A stretch of 64,000 bases of DNA from Gerris lacustris (lineage: Eukaryota; Arthropoda; Insecta; Hemiptera; Gerridae), in the NCBI GenBank assembly GCA_951217055.1, contig OX578276.1, positions 136,405,787-136,469,786 of the forward strand, read 5' to 3'. Under the pieces are notes generated by a model. The model had not been told where the DNA came from. It searched no databases and saw only the letters and a program-made list of their open reading frames with translations. Positions 53,987 through 63,375 of the stretch are shown here, piece after piece. Made by a program: the position numbers and the translations under genes. Every line of letters starts with the position of its first letter. Positions within the stretch are counted from its first letter, which is position 1.

Positions 53987-56900
53987 TTAAGAGACCGGTA
54001 AAGGAGCAACTTTGCGGGCTGGTCGGCGATATGTACCAGTGGCGGTCGTCACTGAAACGGCACGAACAACGCCATCTTTACCAGGGTATAACTCAGTAAT
54101 GCGTCCCATTGGATAAGAAAGGGGAGATGTGTTATCCTCATGCAACCACACTAATTGACCTAAGGAGATATTCGAAGAGGGTAGGAACCATTTACCTTTA
54201 CACTGAAGCGTATATAAATACTCTTTTTTCCACCGACGCCATAGGCATTGTGAAATTTGCGATACAAGTTGCCAACGAGATAATCGGGGTATCGGAACAT
54301 CTTCTAAATTTATTTCAGGCAATGATACGAGAGGAGAGCCGATCAAAAAATGTCCGGGAGTTAGTACGTCGTAATCATAAGGGGAGTCGTTTAAGGCACA
54401 CAGAGGACGTGAGTTGAGGATAGCTTCAACCCTAGCGGTAATAGTACTGAACTCTTCTAAAGTTAAAACTTGGGACCCTATAGCACGAGTCAAGTGAAAC
54501 TTGACATTTTTCACATTAGACTCCGCTAAACCTGCCATGAAAGGGGCTCGTGGACAATTGAACTGAAATTCAATGCCCTGGGTAGCCAGGTATGAAGATA
54601 AAATTTTATGAGTATTTTCAGATCTAAGATATTCAATTATTTCTGAAAGCTGGCGGGCTGCTCCTTTGAAATTGGTGCCCTGATCACAGTAAATATGACT
54701 AGGTAAACCTCGACGGGACGTAAAACGAGACAAAGCAGCGATAAAACAATCGGAGCTAAGACTAGTCAAAATTTCGACGTGAACAGCTTTGATAGCAAAA
54801 CACACAAACAAAGCAAAATATTCTTTATAGGTCTTAGCGTTACGGCGTAGACTTTCTTTTAATATATAAGGGCCAGCGAGATCAACGCTACAGTTAGAAA
54901 AGGGTCGACTCGGCGTGACTCTTGCTGCGGGTAAATCACCCATCGGTGGATTAGCGGTTGTGTTTTGTCTAAAGCGGGAGCAGCGGACACATTTATAAAT
55001 AATACTTTTAATAGTCTGACGACCATTAATAATCCAATATGTGTTGAAAAATAAAGCTTGGAGTGTGCGAAGACCTGCATGAAGATACGATGTGTGAAAA
55101 TAAACAATAATAAGGTGAGTCAAATAACTTTTACTATGCAATAATATTTGATGTTTTGACGAGTAAGATAAAGAACTATTTATGAGGCGACCTCTGACTC
55201 TAATTACACCAGTCTTATCTATAAACGGAGACAATTTTTGAATTTTTATAGAACACGGAAGATTATTAGATAAACAAGACAATTCTTCACTGAAGTAAAA
55301 TCGTTGATCAAGTTTAATACACAAATTAAGACCATTACTCAATTCATGTATGGTTAAATGACCACAACGGCGGTTCTGCGGGTTACGGAGGTTGTAGATA
55401 AAACGTAAAACGTAGGCGGCGATTTTTCGAAGTTGAGAAAAACTAGAACAACGAGTGACCCAATCTGGAATGGGTACAGGCGGGGCTTTCAACGCGGTCA
55501 ACAAAACGCTAGGTTTAAGTTCTGGAAGATTTATCGATTCTACAGGCTCAAAACAAGTAATAGGCCAACTTTCGGGTTCGTCGTAGGTCCATGAGGGGCC
55601 CTGAAACCAGGAAGAGTTATCAAGAAGACCTTTAGGAGTGAGACCTCTAGACGCGCAATCGGCGATGTTATGTTCTGTAGGCACATAATACCAATCAGAC
55701 GGGTTGGAGTTTTCAACTATAGCGGCGATTCTATTTGAAACAAACAATTTTAATAAATGAGGCGGTTTTCTTATCCATGATAAGACTATAGTGGAATCAC
55801 AAAACAAAAAGGTAGTGTAATGCGATACAGGTAATTTATTTAAAAAATGTTCAATTGATTTAATAAGTTTAGTTAAGAGTAAGGCACCGATTAATTCTAA
55901 GCGAGGTATAGTATGACCTTTAGACGGGGCTACTTTAGTTTTTGACTTTAAAAGGAAAACTTTTACAGTGTTGTCTGAGTACCTAACACGTAGATATAAC
56001 ACACAAGATGAACCGAACGATGAAGCATCGCTGAAGCCAAGTAAGTGGCAGCTAACAGGATCAGATGGAAACAAACATCTAGGTATTCGAATAGTACAGA
56101 GAAGTGGTAACTCAGATAGACACTGACTCCATTGAGAACAAAGAGAGGGAGGAATCGGATCATCCCAATCGCAGTGTGAAAGCCAAATATCTTTCAATAA
56201 ACACTTAAATAAAAATATAGTAGGTGAGCCATAACCATTAGGATCAAATATACGACTTACGGCACTTAAGACTTGTCGCTTTGTATAATTATCTTGAAGA
56301 CACGGCGGATCTAAAGCAAAAAAGAAAGCATCAAGTTGCGGGTCCCAGCCAACACCTAAAACTTTGACTGAGTTATCATCGACGTTTCTTATTACTAACG
56401 AGCTAGAAGTGTCTGAGTCTTTTATGGATTTAATAAATTCAGGACTATTTGAAAGCCATTTATTGAGTGGGAATCCACCGGCGGCTAACAGCGAACATAA
56501 TTGAGATTTAATATCGAGCAAAGTTTCAAGGGACTTTGCACCTGCAAATAAATCGTCTACCACAGAGTTATTTAAAATAATAGGGACAGCCAGAGGATAT
56601 TTTTCTCCTTCGTCTCTAGTTAATTGAATTAAACAACGTTGAGAAACAAAAGCGGACGGAGACAAGCCGTAAGTAACCGTACGTAACTCGTACTCCTCGA
56701 GCGGTTTACTAGGATCGTCACGAAACAAAATATGTTGATAAACACACTGATCATCTAGTACTTTTATCTGGCGGTACATTTTAGATATGTCACAACAGAA
56801 CACTAGCGGATGTATTCTAAAATTGAGCAAAACTTCAGGGACTTCATGTTGCAACTTAGGTCCTGCAAACAATATTTCGTTTAAAGAAATATGTGATTTC

Positions 56901-59311
56901 TTAGCCGAACCGTCGAAAACTACACGGGTGGGTGTAGTAGGTGAGTTTGGATTATGAACACAAAAGTAGGGAATAAAATACTTGCCAGGACGAGTGGCTT
57001 TAATCATATTCCCTAAGTCCAAATATTGATTCAAAAATGAAGTACAGTCATTTTTTAAAGTTTTATTTCGGCGGAATCGATTTTCAAGAGATTGAAATCG
57101 TTGTTGGGCTATATCTTTGGATTGAATAAAATTAACAGAAGCGGGGTCTTTATTGAAAGGCATTTCGATGATATAACGTCCAGTGACGTCACGACGGTGA
57201 GTACTAATAAAATGATTTTCACAATAATCATCAGCGGGGTCTGTGGTGGGTGAGCAAGATATATTTTCAGTCTCCCAGAATCTTTCTACAGACTTATGAA
57301 GTTCATCTTCAGACTTAAGCGGACTACGAAGCGGATTAGTTACTAGAGATGGAATTGAGTGCAGCGGATTTGAACGAGAGTCGATAGTGAGAGGACCTAT
57401 GATCACATGACCAAACACAGTACAGAGAACACCCAATTTAGAACTAAGAGATGGAGCGGGGTGCGGAACTAAAATGCGAGGAAGAACGTCACAACCTATC
57501 AACAAATCAATTGGTGATGAACGATAAAATTCAGGGTCAGCAAGATGTAAGCCCTGAACAAGATCTTTACAACTGTCAGGTAAACTAATTTGCGGTACGT
57601 GACTCAATATAGTGTCGACAATAAAAGCAGTAGCGGTTATGTGCGGGTGATTCGTAGAAACGGGCTTCAATAAACATTTTATTAAACCTGAACTGAATCC
57701 TACAGAGGTATCTGATAAACCTGAAAACTGTTGATCTGTAGGTTCAATAGGTAAGTCTAATAACTTAGCGAGTGACTTGGTTATAAATGACGTAGCGGAA
57801 GCACAATCAATCATTAAGCGGCAAGTAATAAATTTGCCCTTTTTATTTTTAATTAAGGCTTGTGCCGTGCCCAATAATACAACAGAAGTACGACTAGAAC
57901 AAGGTAAATTAAAGGATGTAGTAGCAACCGTAGAGGCGGTTTGAGGCGGGTTAACTTTATTTATTTCTACGGGGGTACTAGCGGGTTTATCTCTAGATTC
58001 GAGGTGCAGCAAACGATGATGTCGGCGGTTACAATGACAATTATGATATGACCTACATTTCGAGACTTGGTGATTCCCCAAACAATTAAAACATAAGGAA
58101 TGTTTTTTAACGAAGGCATGGCGGTCGGTAACACTAAGTTCTAAGAATTTAGGACACCGGTACAAATGATGAAAAGGAGAATCATGACAAAATATACAAT
58201 TAGATTTATAATTAAACTCACTCTTATCTGATTTTTCGGATGTACCAGGTTGGGTAGCAAACACTGACTTTCTAACTGAAATTTTATTAGAAGCGGGCTT
58301 TCGAGTTTCAGGCGTAAGTTGGCGGTTTGTAACATTGTTTGAAGCGGGATGTACGGCAGCGGTTATCTCTAACAATCTACATTCTGATTTAACAAATGTT
58401 AAGAGAGATTCAAATGTTGGTATGGACTTAACACCTTGAATTTTTGTTTCAAACTCTTTAAGAGTGATTTGATCAAGTTGGCGGACGGACAAACTAAAAA
58501 ATAAAAAATCAGACAAATCCTCAAGTTTCATATCTTTTAAACCCTTCACATTAGTTTGAAATTTAGATATGAACGATTGTAAAAACTCAATAGAATGTTT
58601 TGCGGGAATATTAAGTGGCTTTATTATCTCTTCAAAATAATGTGTTGCTAAAACTCTATGACTCTGGTATCTGTCTTGTAAGCTTTGCCAACATGGTATA
58701 AAATTATCCTCTGAGAGGGAATACATTTTAACAATATCAGCTGGTCTACCAGTAACCGTACTAATTAAATAATGAAGTCGTTCTACATTGGTTAATCTCG
58801 AATTATTTATTATGACAGCGGTAAAAATATCGCGGTAACGACACCAATCTTTTATATCTCCTGTAAAGGGTTTTATTTCTAAAGCGGGAAGATTAGTATG
58901 ATTTCTAAAACCATTACAGGAAGTTGAACATGAATCAGTGGAAGTATTTTTAGAAGTAGAGGGTTGACTGTTAGAATTGGTACCTTGCAACACTTTAATT
59001 TTATCTAGTGCGGTTAATATGTTTCCATAAAGATCGTCAAATGCGGATAGCGGTTCATAATTTGGCAAATAATCAGGATTGAGTTCTAATTCTAAGTCTT
59101 GAATACTGTCTATAATTGACTCAAAAGCACTTCGATCTAAAGTGCGAGTACTAATTATAAAATTGTTTTGAATTTTCTCATTATCGAGACCAGAAATCAT
59201 ATCATTGAGGGTTTGTGCTCTTCGAAAGTAACTTTCTTTTTTGGCATGAAGCTTTTTTAAAGATTGTACAATTTTAATATTAGCAGCAGCGGTAGAATCT
59301 GAAGACGACAT
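53987..59311 (-). CDS. BEL/Pao Gag-Pol polyprotein, intact
   Basis: 1774 codons in one frame. Gag: helical region 1-340, then cysteine/histidine knuckles at about 372-436 (CIFCHDSPFHHLYRC, CFNCLGNHQVSKC). Protease: RLMIDCASATSFIT, with D502 followed by C-A where D-S-G is usual. Reverse transcriptase: VFCCDISKMYRQI (D841) and SVVDDLFAG (V-V-D-D at 917-920). RNase H: GFSDASSFG (D1095), IPRLELIGA (E1139), LFCDSTIVL (D1172), HNIADCASRG. Integrase: H1406, H1412, C1441, C1444, then NCSVDLAGPY (D1477), YCDQGTNF (D1543) and GLAESNVKN (E1597), followed by the BEL C-terminal domain ending at 1774. The order PR-RT-RNaseH-IN and the single ORF are typical of BEL/Pao, and no envelope is present. The start at 59311 is the first long in-frame ATG after the leader. 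All RT, RNase H and integrase acids remain. Confidence 0.96.
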   Translation of the reverse strand: MSSSDSTAAANIKIVQSLKKLHAKKESYFRRAQTLNDMISGLDNEKIQNNFIISTRTLDRSAFESIIDSIQDLELELNPDYLPNYEPLSAFDDLYGNILTALDKIKVLQGTNSNSQPSTSKNTSTDSCSTSCNGFRNHTNLPALEIKPFTGDIKDWCRYRDIFTAVIINNSRLTNVERLHYLISTVTGRPADIVKMYSLSEDNFIPCWQSLQDRYQSHRVLATHYFEEIIKPLNIPAKHSIEFLQSFISKFQTNVKGLKDMKLEDLSDFLFFSLSVRQLDQITLKEFETKIQGVKSIPTFESLLTFVKSECRLLEITAAVHPASNNVTNRQLTPETRKPASNKISVRKSVFATQPGTSEKSDKSEFNYKSNCIFCHDSPFHHLYRCPKFLELSVTDRHAFVKKHSLCFNCLGNHQVSKCRSYHNCHCNRRHHRLLHLESRDKPASTPVEINKVNPPQTASTVATTSFNLPCSSRTSVVLLGTAQALIKNKKGKFITCRLMIDCASATSFITKSLAKLLDLPIEPTDQQFSGLSDTSVGFSSGLIKCLLKPVSTNHPHITATAFIVDTILSHVPQISLPDSCKDLVQGLHLADPEFYRSSPIDLLIGCDVLPRILVPHPAPSLSSKLGVLCTVFGHVIIGPLTIDSRSNPLHSIPSLVTNPLRSPLKSEDELHKSVERFWETENISCSPTTDPADDYCENHFISTHRRDVTGRYIIEMPFNKDPASVNFIQSKDIAQQRFQSLENRFRRNKTLKNDCTSFLNQYLDLGNMIKATRPGKYFIPYFCVHNPNSPTTPTRVVFDGSAKKSHISLNEILFAGPKLQHEVPEVLLNFRIHPLVFCCDISKMYRQIKVLDDQCVYQHILFRDDPSKPLEEYELRTVTYGLSPSAFVSQRCLIQLTRDEGEKYPLAVPIILNNSVVDDLFAGAKSLETLLDIKSQLCSLLAAGGFPLNKWLSNSPEFIKSIKDSDTSSSLVIRNVDDNSVKVLGVGWDPQLDAFFFALDPPCLQDNYTKRQVLSAVSRIFDPNGYGSPTIFLFKCLLKDIWLSHCDWDDPIPPSLCSQWSQCLSELPLLCTIRIPRCLFPSDPVSCHLLGFSDASSFGSSCVLYLRVRYSDNTVKVFLLKSKTKVAPSKGHTIPRLELIGALLLTKLIKSIEHFLNKLPVSHYTTFLFCDSTIVLSWIRKPPHLLKLFVSNRIAAIVENSNPSDWYYVPTEHNIADCASRGLTPKGLLDNSSWFQGPSWTYDEPESWPITCFEPVESINLPELKPSVLLTALKAPPVPIPDWVTRCSSFSQLRKIAAYVLRFIYNLRNPQNRRCGHLTIHELSNGLNLCIKLDQRFYFSEELSCLSNNLPCSIKIQKLSPFIDKTGVIRVRGRLINSSLSYSSKHQILLHSKSYLTHLIIVYFHTSYLHAGLRTLQALFFNTYWIINGRQTIKSIIYKCVRCSRFRQNTTANPPMGDLPAARVTPSRPFSNCSVDLAGPYILKESLRRNAKTYKEYFALFVCFAIKAVHVEILTSLSSDCFIAALSRFTSRRGLPSHIYCDQGTNFKGAARQLSEIIEYLRSENTHKILSSYLATQGIEFQFNCPRAPFMAGLAESNVKNVKFHLTRAIGSQVLTLEEFSTITARVEAILNSRPLCALNDSPYDYDVLTPGHFLIGSPLVSLPEINLEDVPIPRLSRWQLVSQISQCLWRRWKKEYLYTLQCKGKWFLPSSNISLGQLVWLHEDNTSPLSYPMGRITELYPGKDGVVRAVSVTTATGTYRRPARKVAPLPVS

Positions 59312-59639
59312 GTTAAATGAAATGTTAAAACAGCTGTTTCAAGGTTAATGACCTTATAGGTTAAGATAGAGAGTGTAATGTTTTAACGATGTTTGAGAGA
59401 GAAGACAAAAGAAAGTGACCTTTGAGCAACCTTTGTAACGCAATGTCGGAGATTTTTTTGAACGCAATGTCGAAGATTAAAACGTATGACCTCAGAATAA
59501 TTTGAATAAAAAATGAATATTTGAAAAACTAAAAAATGAAAAAAATGAGATATACGAATCGGATTTTGATGCGGTAAACGGCGGAATGACGAGAAAAATT
59601 AGGGAATTTTACTCACAACAAGGAACACAACAAAAATTG
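59312..59639 (-). other. BEL 5' leader
   Basis: Non-coding sequence of about 330 bp between the primer site and the polyprotein start. It includes two of the plus-strand GCGG words (ATGCGGTAAACGGCGGAATG). Confidence 0.7.
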
Positions 59640-59663
59640 ATTCGGACCACAGGACCACTAATA
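59640..59663 (-). other. BEL primer-binding region
   Basis: Six bases inside the 5' LTR edge the minus strand reads TGGTCCTGTGGTCCGAATC. TGG is the complement of a tRNA CCA end. The first bases resemble the complement of a tyrosine tRNA 3' end, but the match does not continue, so the primer is left unnamed. Confidence 0.5.
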
Positions 59664-60229
59664 TGGACCTACTTTTCCTAAGATTTTAGGAGGTAAGAAA
59701 GGTATCCACTTTTGCTGGTTTTAGTTAACTTTAGATTTAGGCGTAGAGGGGGTGGACTGTAAGGATATATAATATATGTTTCTAAATAGATATACAAGAT
59801 ATAATAAGATAGAAAAGATATAAGTAAGCGGGTAAGAATGGTCTAACCTGATACTGCAGCGGTGTGTCGGGTGTCAGGGAAGAGCTGGAAACTGCCGGTA
59901 GTTGGTGATACACACATATAATAATAAACTAAAAAACGAATAATGAGATTTATGCGGGTATTAAAAGCGGGTGGTTAGCGGGTTAACAATTGCGGTACGG
60001 CAGACGATCCGACTCAGGCAACGTCTGGAAGCGGAAGGGCGAAGGTATAGATGCTCCAGTCGCATCCAAGCCGTACTTCACAATTCCTCCACAGGATAGC
60101 AGCACGCACCAGACCCGGGCTGAGTAGGAGGAACATCCAGCTTCACACACTTACTTTTATAGAATAATATTTAAATAGGTTCTATAAGAAGAGATATAAT
60201 AAAATTAGATATAAGATAAATATTGTCCA
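59664..60229 (-). repeat. BEL 5' LTR
   Basis: Same sequence as the 3' LTR. As the 5' copy in minus orientation it should contain the promoter. I saw no difference between the two LTRs. Confidence 0.97.
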
Positions 60230-60234
60230 AATAC

Positions 60235-60777
60235 TAATAAACAACATTTCTCTTCCCAAATATATAGTACTATCTAAACCTGCCAAAATGGGCCTGGATT
60301 ATCCATGATGGAATAAAATGCATTGGATTGAATTAGGATGCCCACGCTAAACCGGCTCCAGTCGTCCCGGAATAGGGAAAACAGATATGAAGAAAGAGTG
60401 AAGCGGATTCAATTACCAAATTCTGTTTCGAGCCAGGATTTTGCTTTGAACACCACGAGGGATGAGGGTCCTCCCGTCTGCGGCCATTGTGCCACGTCGA
60501 ATAATTGTCCGGCCTGGCCGATTTAGTGTTCATTAACTAAAAGGAAAGTGGAGGCTACATAAAAAATTCGGTCTGACACAATTGGACAAAACATTATCGA
60601 AACGTTCAGACAACATTTGATTTTATATTTCCTATTCAATTGCCTAAAGATTGGTGCATTCTGTTTTGAAATAGGTAATTCGTTTTTTGGAGAATTCCCA
60701 TTGATTATTCAATTTTAGAAAGTAATTTGATAATCGTGTTGAAAGCTTAACCAGTTTTTTATGTAGATGGACCACTT
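60235..60777. other. non-coding stretch, possible LINE tail relic
   Basis: At about 60440-60525 a plus-strand frame reads NTTRDEGPPVCGHCATSNN. This faintly resembles the cysteine module at the end of I- and Jockey-type ORF2 proteins. It is too short to call. Confidence 0.3.
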
Positions 60778-60970
60778 TTTTACTTTCTCATATAGAGAGA
60801 AAATATTGTGATTGCACGAAAATTCTATATTGAGATTTTGATGGATTTACACGTTTTGAGGTCCCCTGAGTCCAAAAATTGAGCGACAGATGTTCTTTTA
60901 TGTCTAAAAAGGATTTCCGTCTTGGAATTTTTGAAATCGGAGACCTAAAAAAATGTTCATTCTTTGAAAC
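60778..60970. repeat. chimeric junction of repeat families B and A
   Basis: 60778-60884 matches the reverse complement of the right end of the TIR element at 15776-16252 (TTACTTTCTCATATA ... GAGATTTTGATGGATTT). From GAGCGACAGA (about 60881) the sequence continues as family A (TTTTATGTCTAAAAAGGATTT, GAAATCGGAG) as at 62025-62115. Confidence 0.65.
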
Positions 60971-61162
60971 AATAACATAATACACGAACATTTATTTCCA
61001 CCTATATCATCAAAAGCACTTATCTTTTTGTTATGAAATTTCGATGGTTTGTCGAAAGTAGCCTGCAGATGGCCCCAGATTAATTTCAACAGTCTGCGCT
61101 CTTTACATTTTGATAAATTGATACTTTAAATTTTTTTGTTTAATTCATACCTTTTTTTACTT
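60971..61162. repeat. repeat family A continuation
   Basis: TTTCGATGGTTTGTCGAAAG and GCAGATGGCCCCAGATTAAT align with 18672-18720 of the long family A copy. Non-coding. Confidence 0.5.
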
Positions 61163-61745
61163 ATAGTCCACAGGCCACCATAAGAAGTGAGTCGCTGATT
61201 GATAAAGTTTTCTTACCTTATGGAATCGCTTATTTATGCCTTGTCCACCGATGAATTGGCTATATGGCAACTGGGCGCTGGGCCATTTCTTTTTTGTTGA
61301 CATGCCAAACTTGCCCTTCTGCGGGAACATTGAAAAGAGATGGATAAAGTTTTGATTTTCACAGGATCGTTTAATTAAATTATTTAAAAAACAGTGGTAA
61401 AGGTGGCCACCGATAAGAGTGGGCCGTTTGGGGTGTCCACCGCCCCAAACATATCGCTTTGCGGGGACGTTGAAAAGAAAACGGCCCACTCATATCGGTG
61501 GCCACCTTTACCACTGTTTTTGAAATAATTTAATTAAACGATCCTGTGAAAATCAAAACTTTATCCATCTCTTTTCAATGTTCCCGCAGAAGGGCAAGTT
61601 TGGCATGTCAACAAAAAAGAAATGGCCCAGCGCCCAGTTGCCATATAGCCAATTCATCGGTGGACAAGGCATAAATAAGCGATTCCATAATGTAAGAAAA
61701 CTTTATCAATCAGCGACTCACTTCTTATGGTGGCCTGTGGACTAT
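61163..61745. mobile_element. 583-bp near-perfect fold-back element
   Basis: Arms 61163-61429 and 61478-61745 are reverse complements with only a few mismatches (for example at about 61212 and 61416), around a 48-bp loop. The ends read ATAGTCCACAGGCCACC and its complement, flanked by TA if the element is taken as GTCC...GGAC. Minus-strand translation gives 110 open codons (61489-61157) with two similar halves (VPAKRYVWGGG versus FPQKGKFGMS). This probably reflects an older internal repeat and not a protein. No transposase. Confidence 0.88.
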
Positions 61746-61859
61746 TATCTTTACATTTTAATGTAAACAATCAAAACAATTTTGGCAAATTTAAACAACG
61801 GGAAAATTAAATAAATTATACAATAATAGGTTTTAATAGCATAAAATCATTAAAGCATT
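61746..61859. other. short non-coding spacer
   Basis: AT-rich, no feature seen. Confidence 0.5.
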
Positions 61860-62140
61860 GGAAATAGGGCCGAGGAAGCTATGTGCCACACAAATTGGCA
61901 GACTATTTTAAATCAGTCAAAATTATATTGATTTTGCTTCAATTTTAATTATGACCTACCATCCAAATTTCAATAAAATAATCGGACGAGTAGTTTTTAA
62001 GATATAATGTTGGTTCGCAAAAATTGAGCGACAGACCGAAAGACTGCACGGAACCAAAGATGTTCCCTTATGTCTGAAACGGATTTCTGTCTTGGATTTT
62101 TTGAAATCGGAGGCATAAAAAACTTCATAACGGTCCATTC
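61860..62140 (-). repeat. dispersed repeat family A, third copy
   Basis: Read on the minus strand it aligns with 18430-18610: TTCCGTGCAGTCTTTCGGTC corresponds to the TCCGTGTCTGTCTACCG region, and ATATCTTAAAAACTACTCGT and TCCGATTATTTTATTGAAAT also match. GCCGAGGAAGCTATGTGCC at 61868 is the family end seen near 18868 and 63575. Non-coding. Confidence 0.6.
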
Positions 62141-62678
62141 TTATCTTTTGTGTCTTCAGGGGTTTTTTAAAAAAATTAAAATTAATAAAAAAAAGAAAGC
62201 TAACAATTTGCTTTTTTTAGTATATTAATATTTATTTGGTTATATTTCATCTCCTACTTGAGACATTTTCAAACCCTGAAAAAGTTACAATTTAAAATTA
62301 CAATAGATCTTTTACAATTATTAGATACTTTAAACTATAATAAAAATAAAAATTATATATATAGAATTGAATTAACTATAAATTATATTAAAATGGTCAT
62401 GCTGAGTAATGAATATTTTAGTCAATTACATACCTGAAATTTTATTTGTGTTAATTTTATTTATATAAAATAAGTCAAAAAATTGTTTAAAATTAAAATA
62501 TTACTGATCCAGCAATATGTCACTAAACACCACTTTACTGTCAACTGACAACTGATTTAAAACCAAAAAGAAAAGAAAATTCACTTTGAGTCATGATCAA
62601 TCTCAGCTCTCTGATACATGACTGACTAGATTTTACTTAATTCCTCCTTATATGAATTAACCCAGAATCATTCCAATT

Positions 62679-62985
62679 ACTATAAAAGCTTTGCATTTAA
62701 CCAACATGAAACCTTCAATCTTTAATATTTACTCCTTTACAATGTTATTAATACATTAATTTAACAATTACTAACATCAACAATAAAATTAATAAATTTT
62801 GATCTTAGTTTAATAAATAATTTAAAAAATAAAACTATAAAAGCTTTGCATTTAACCAACATAATACCCACAAATTTTTGACATTTAGTCCTTTACAATT
62901 TTGATAATACATTAATTTAACAAATACTATACAATAACAATAAAATTAATAAAAATTAAATTTAAAATTGACTAGAGGTTCTACA
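62679..62985. repeat. tandem repeat, two units of about 155 bp
   Basis: Unit 1 (62679-62833) and unit 2 (62834 to about 62985) both start ACTATAAAAGCTTTGCATTT and share TCCTTTACAAT and TACATTAATTTAACAA. It lies in the 3' region of the Penelope-like remnant, where such elements can have repeated terminal sequence. Confidence 0.75.
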
Positions 62986-63053
62986 TTTCTTAAATAATAA
63001 TATGTGACGTAATAAATTAAGGTATATAAATATCATACAATATTAAATTAGTT

Positions 63054-63375
63054 TTAAACATTAATGAATTTAGATTCAATTTTAAGTTCCTTAAAGATTC
63101 CTGAATAAAATTTATTTAAATCTTTTGAGTCAGTTTTAAAGTTGATATTTTTGGGGTAACCTGCGATTAATGCAGCTTCTAGTAATTTTCTCTTTGAGTT
63201 ATTGTTTTCTTTTTCTAGTATTTTTGCATTCTTAAAATCTGGAATATGATTTAGTTCTAAAGCATGTGCAGCAAGAGCGGTATTATTTGATTTGTTTTTA
63301 ATGTCTCCCTCATGTTGCTTCATCCTATTTTTAAAAGTTTGGCGAGATTCTCCTATGTATTTTTTATCACAATAA
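63054..63375 (-). pseudogene. GIY-YIG endonuclease fragment of a Penelope-like element
   Basis: Upstream of the methionine the frame already reads CDKKYIGESRQTFKNRM, containing the Y-I-G half of the GIY-YIG motif and the catalytic-region arginine. It continues with HEGDIKNKSNNTALAAHAL, NHIPDFKNAKILEKENN and KRKLLEAALIAGYPKNINFK, matching the C-terminal endonuclease of Penelope-like elements. There the enzyme makes the nick that primes integration. The frame above 63375 breaks, and the first half of the motif and the whole reverse transcriptase are absent. It ends at a normal stop (63054). Identity is confident; activity is excluded by truncation. Confidence 0.85.

Larger units (their letters stand above)
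53121..60229 (-). mobile_element. complete young BEL/Pao retrotransposon
   Basis: Two 566-bp LTRs (53121-53686 and 59664-60229), TGGACC...TGTCCA on the plus strand, are identical as far as I could compare. The target duplication is AATAC on both sides (53116-53120 and 60230-60234). A single minus-strand polyprotein of 1774 codons fills the interior, with a 352-bp leader and a 300-bp 3' segment. Identical LTRs and an open frame indicate a very recent insertion. The sense strand is unusually rich in CCGC across LTR, leader and ORF. Confidence 0.97.
62200..63375 (-). mobile_element. Penelope-like element 3' remnant
   Basis: On the minus strand a GIY-YIG endonuclease fragment (63375-63054) is followed by about 0.8 kb of AT-rich sequence. 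That sequence holds a tandem repeat (62679-62985) and then, at 62275-62240, a TTTGAAAATGTCTC...GAGATGAAATATA hairpin motif similar to the one in the 31.7-33.1-kb inverted repeat. The RT is missing, so the copy is 5'-truncated or deleted. Confidence 0.65.

Noticed and set aside
59640..59663. Naming the primer tRNA of the BEL element as tyrosine
   Set aside because: Only the first seven or so bases fit; the rest of the primer site does not.
61157..61489. 110-residue minus-strand protein in the fold-back element
   Set aside because: The frame lies in a near-perfect palindrome, the opposite arm encodes the same peptide, and no domain is visible.
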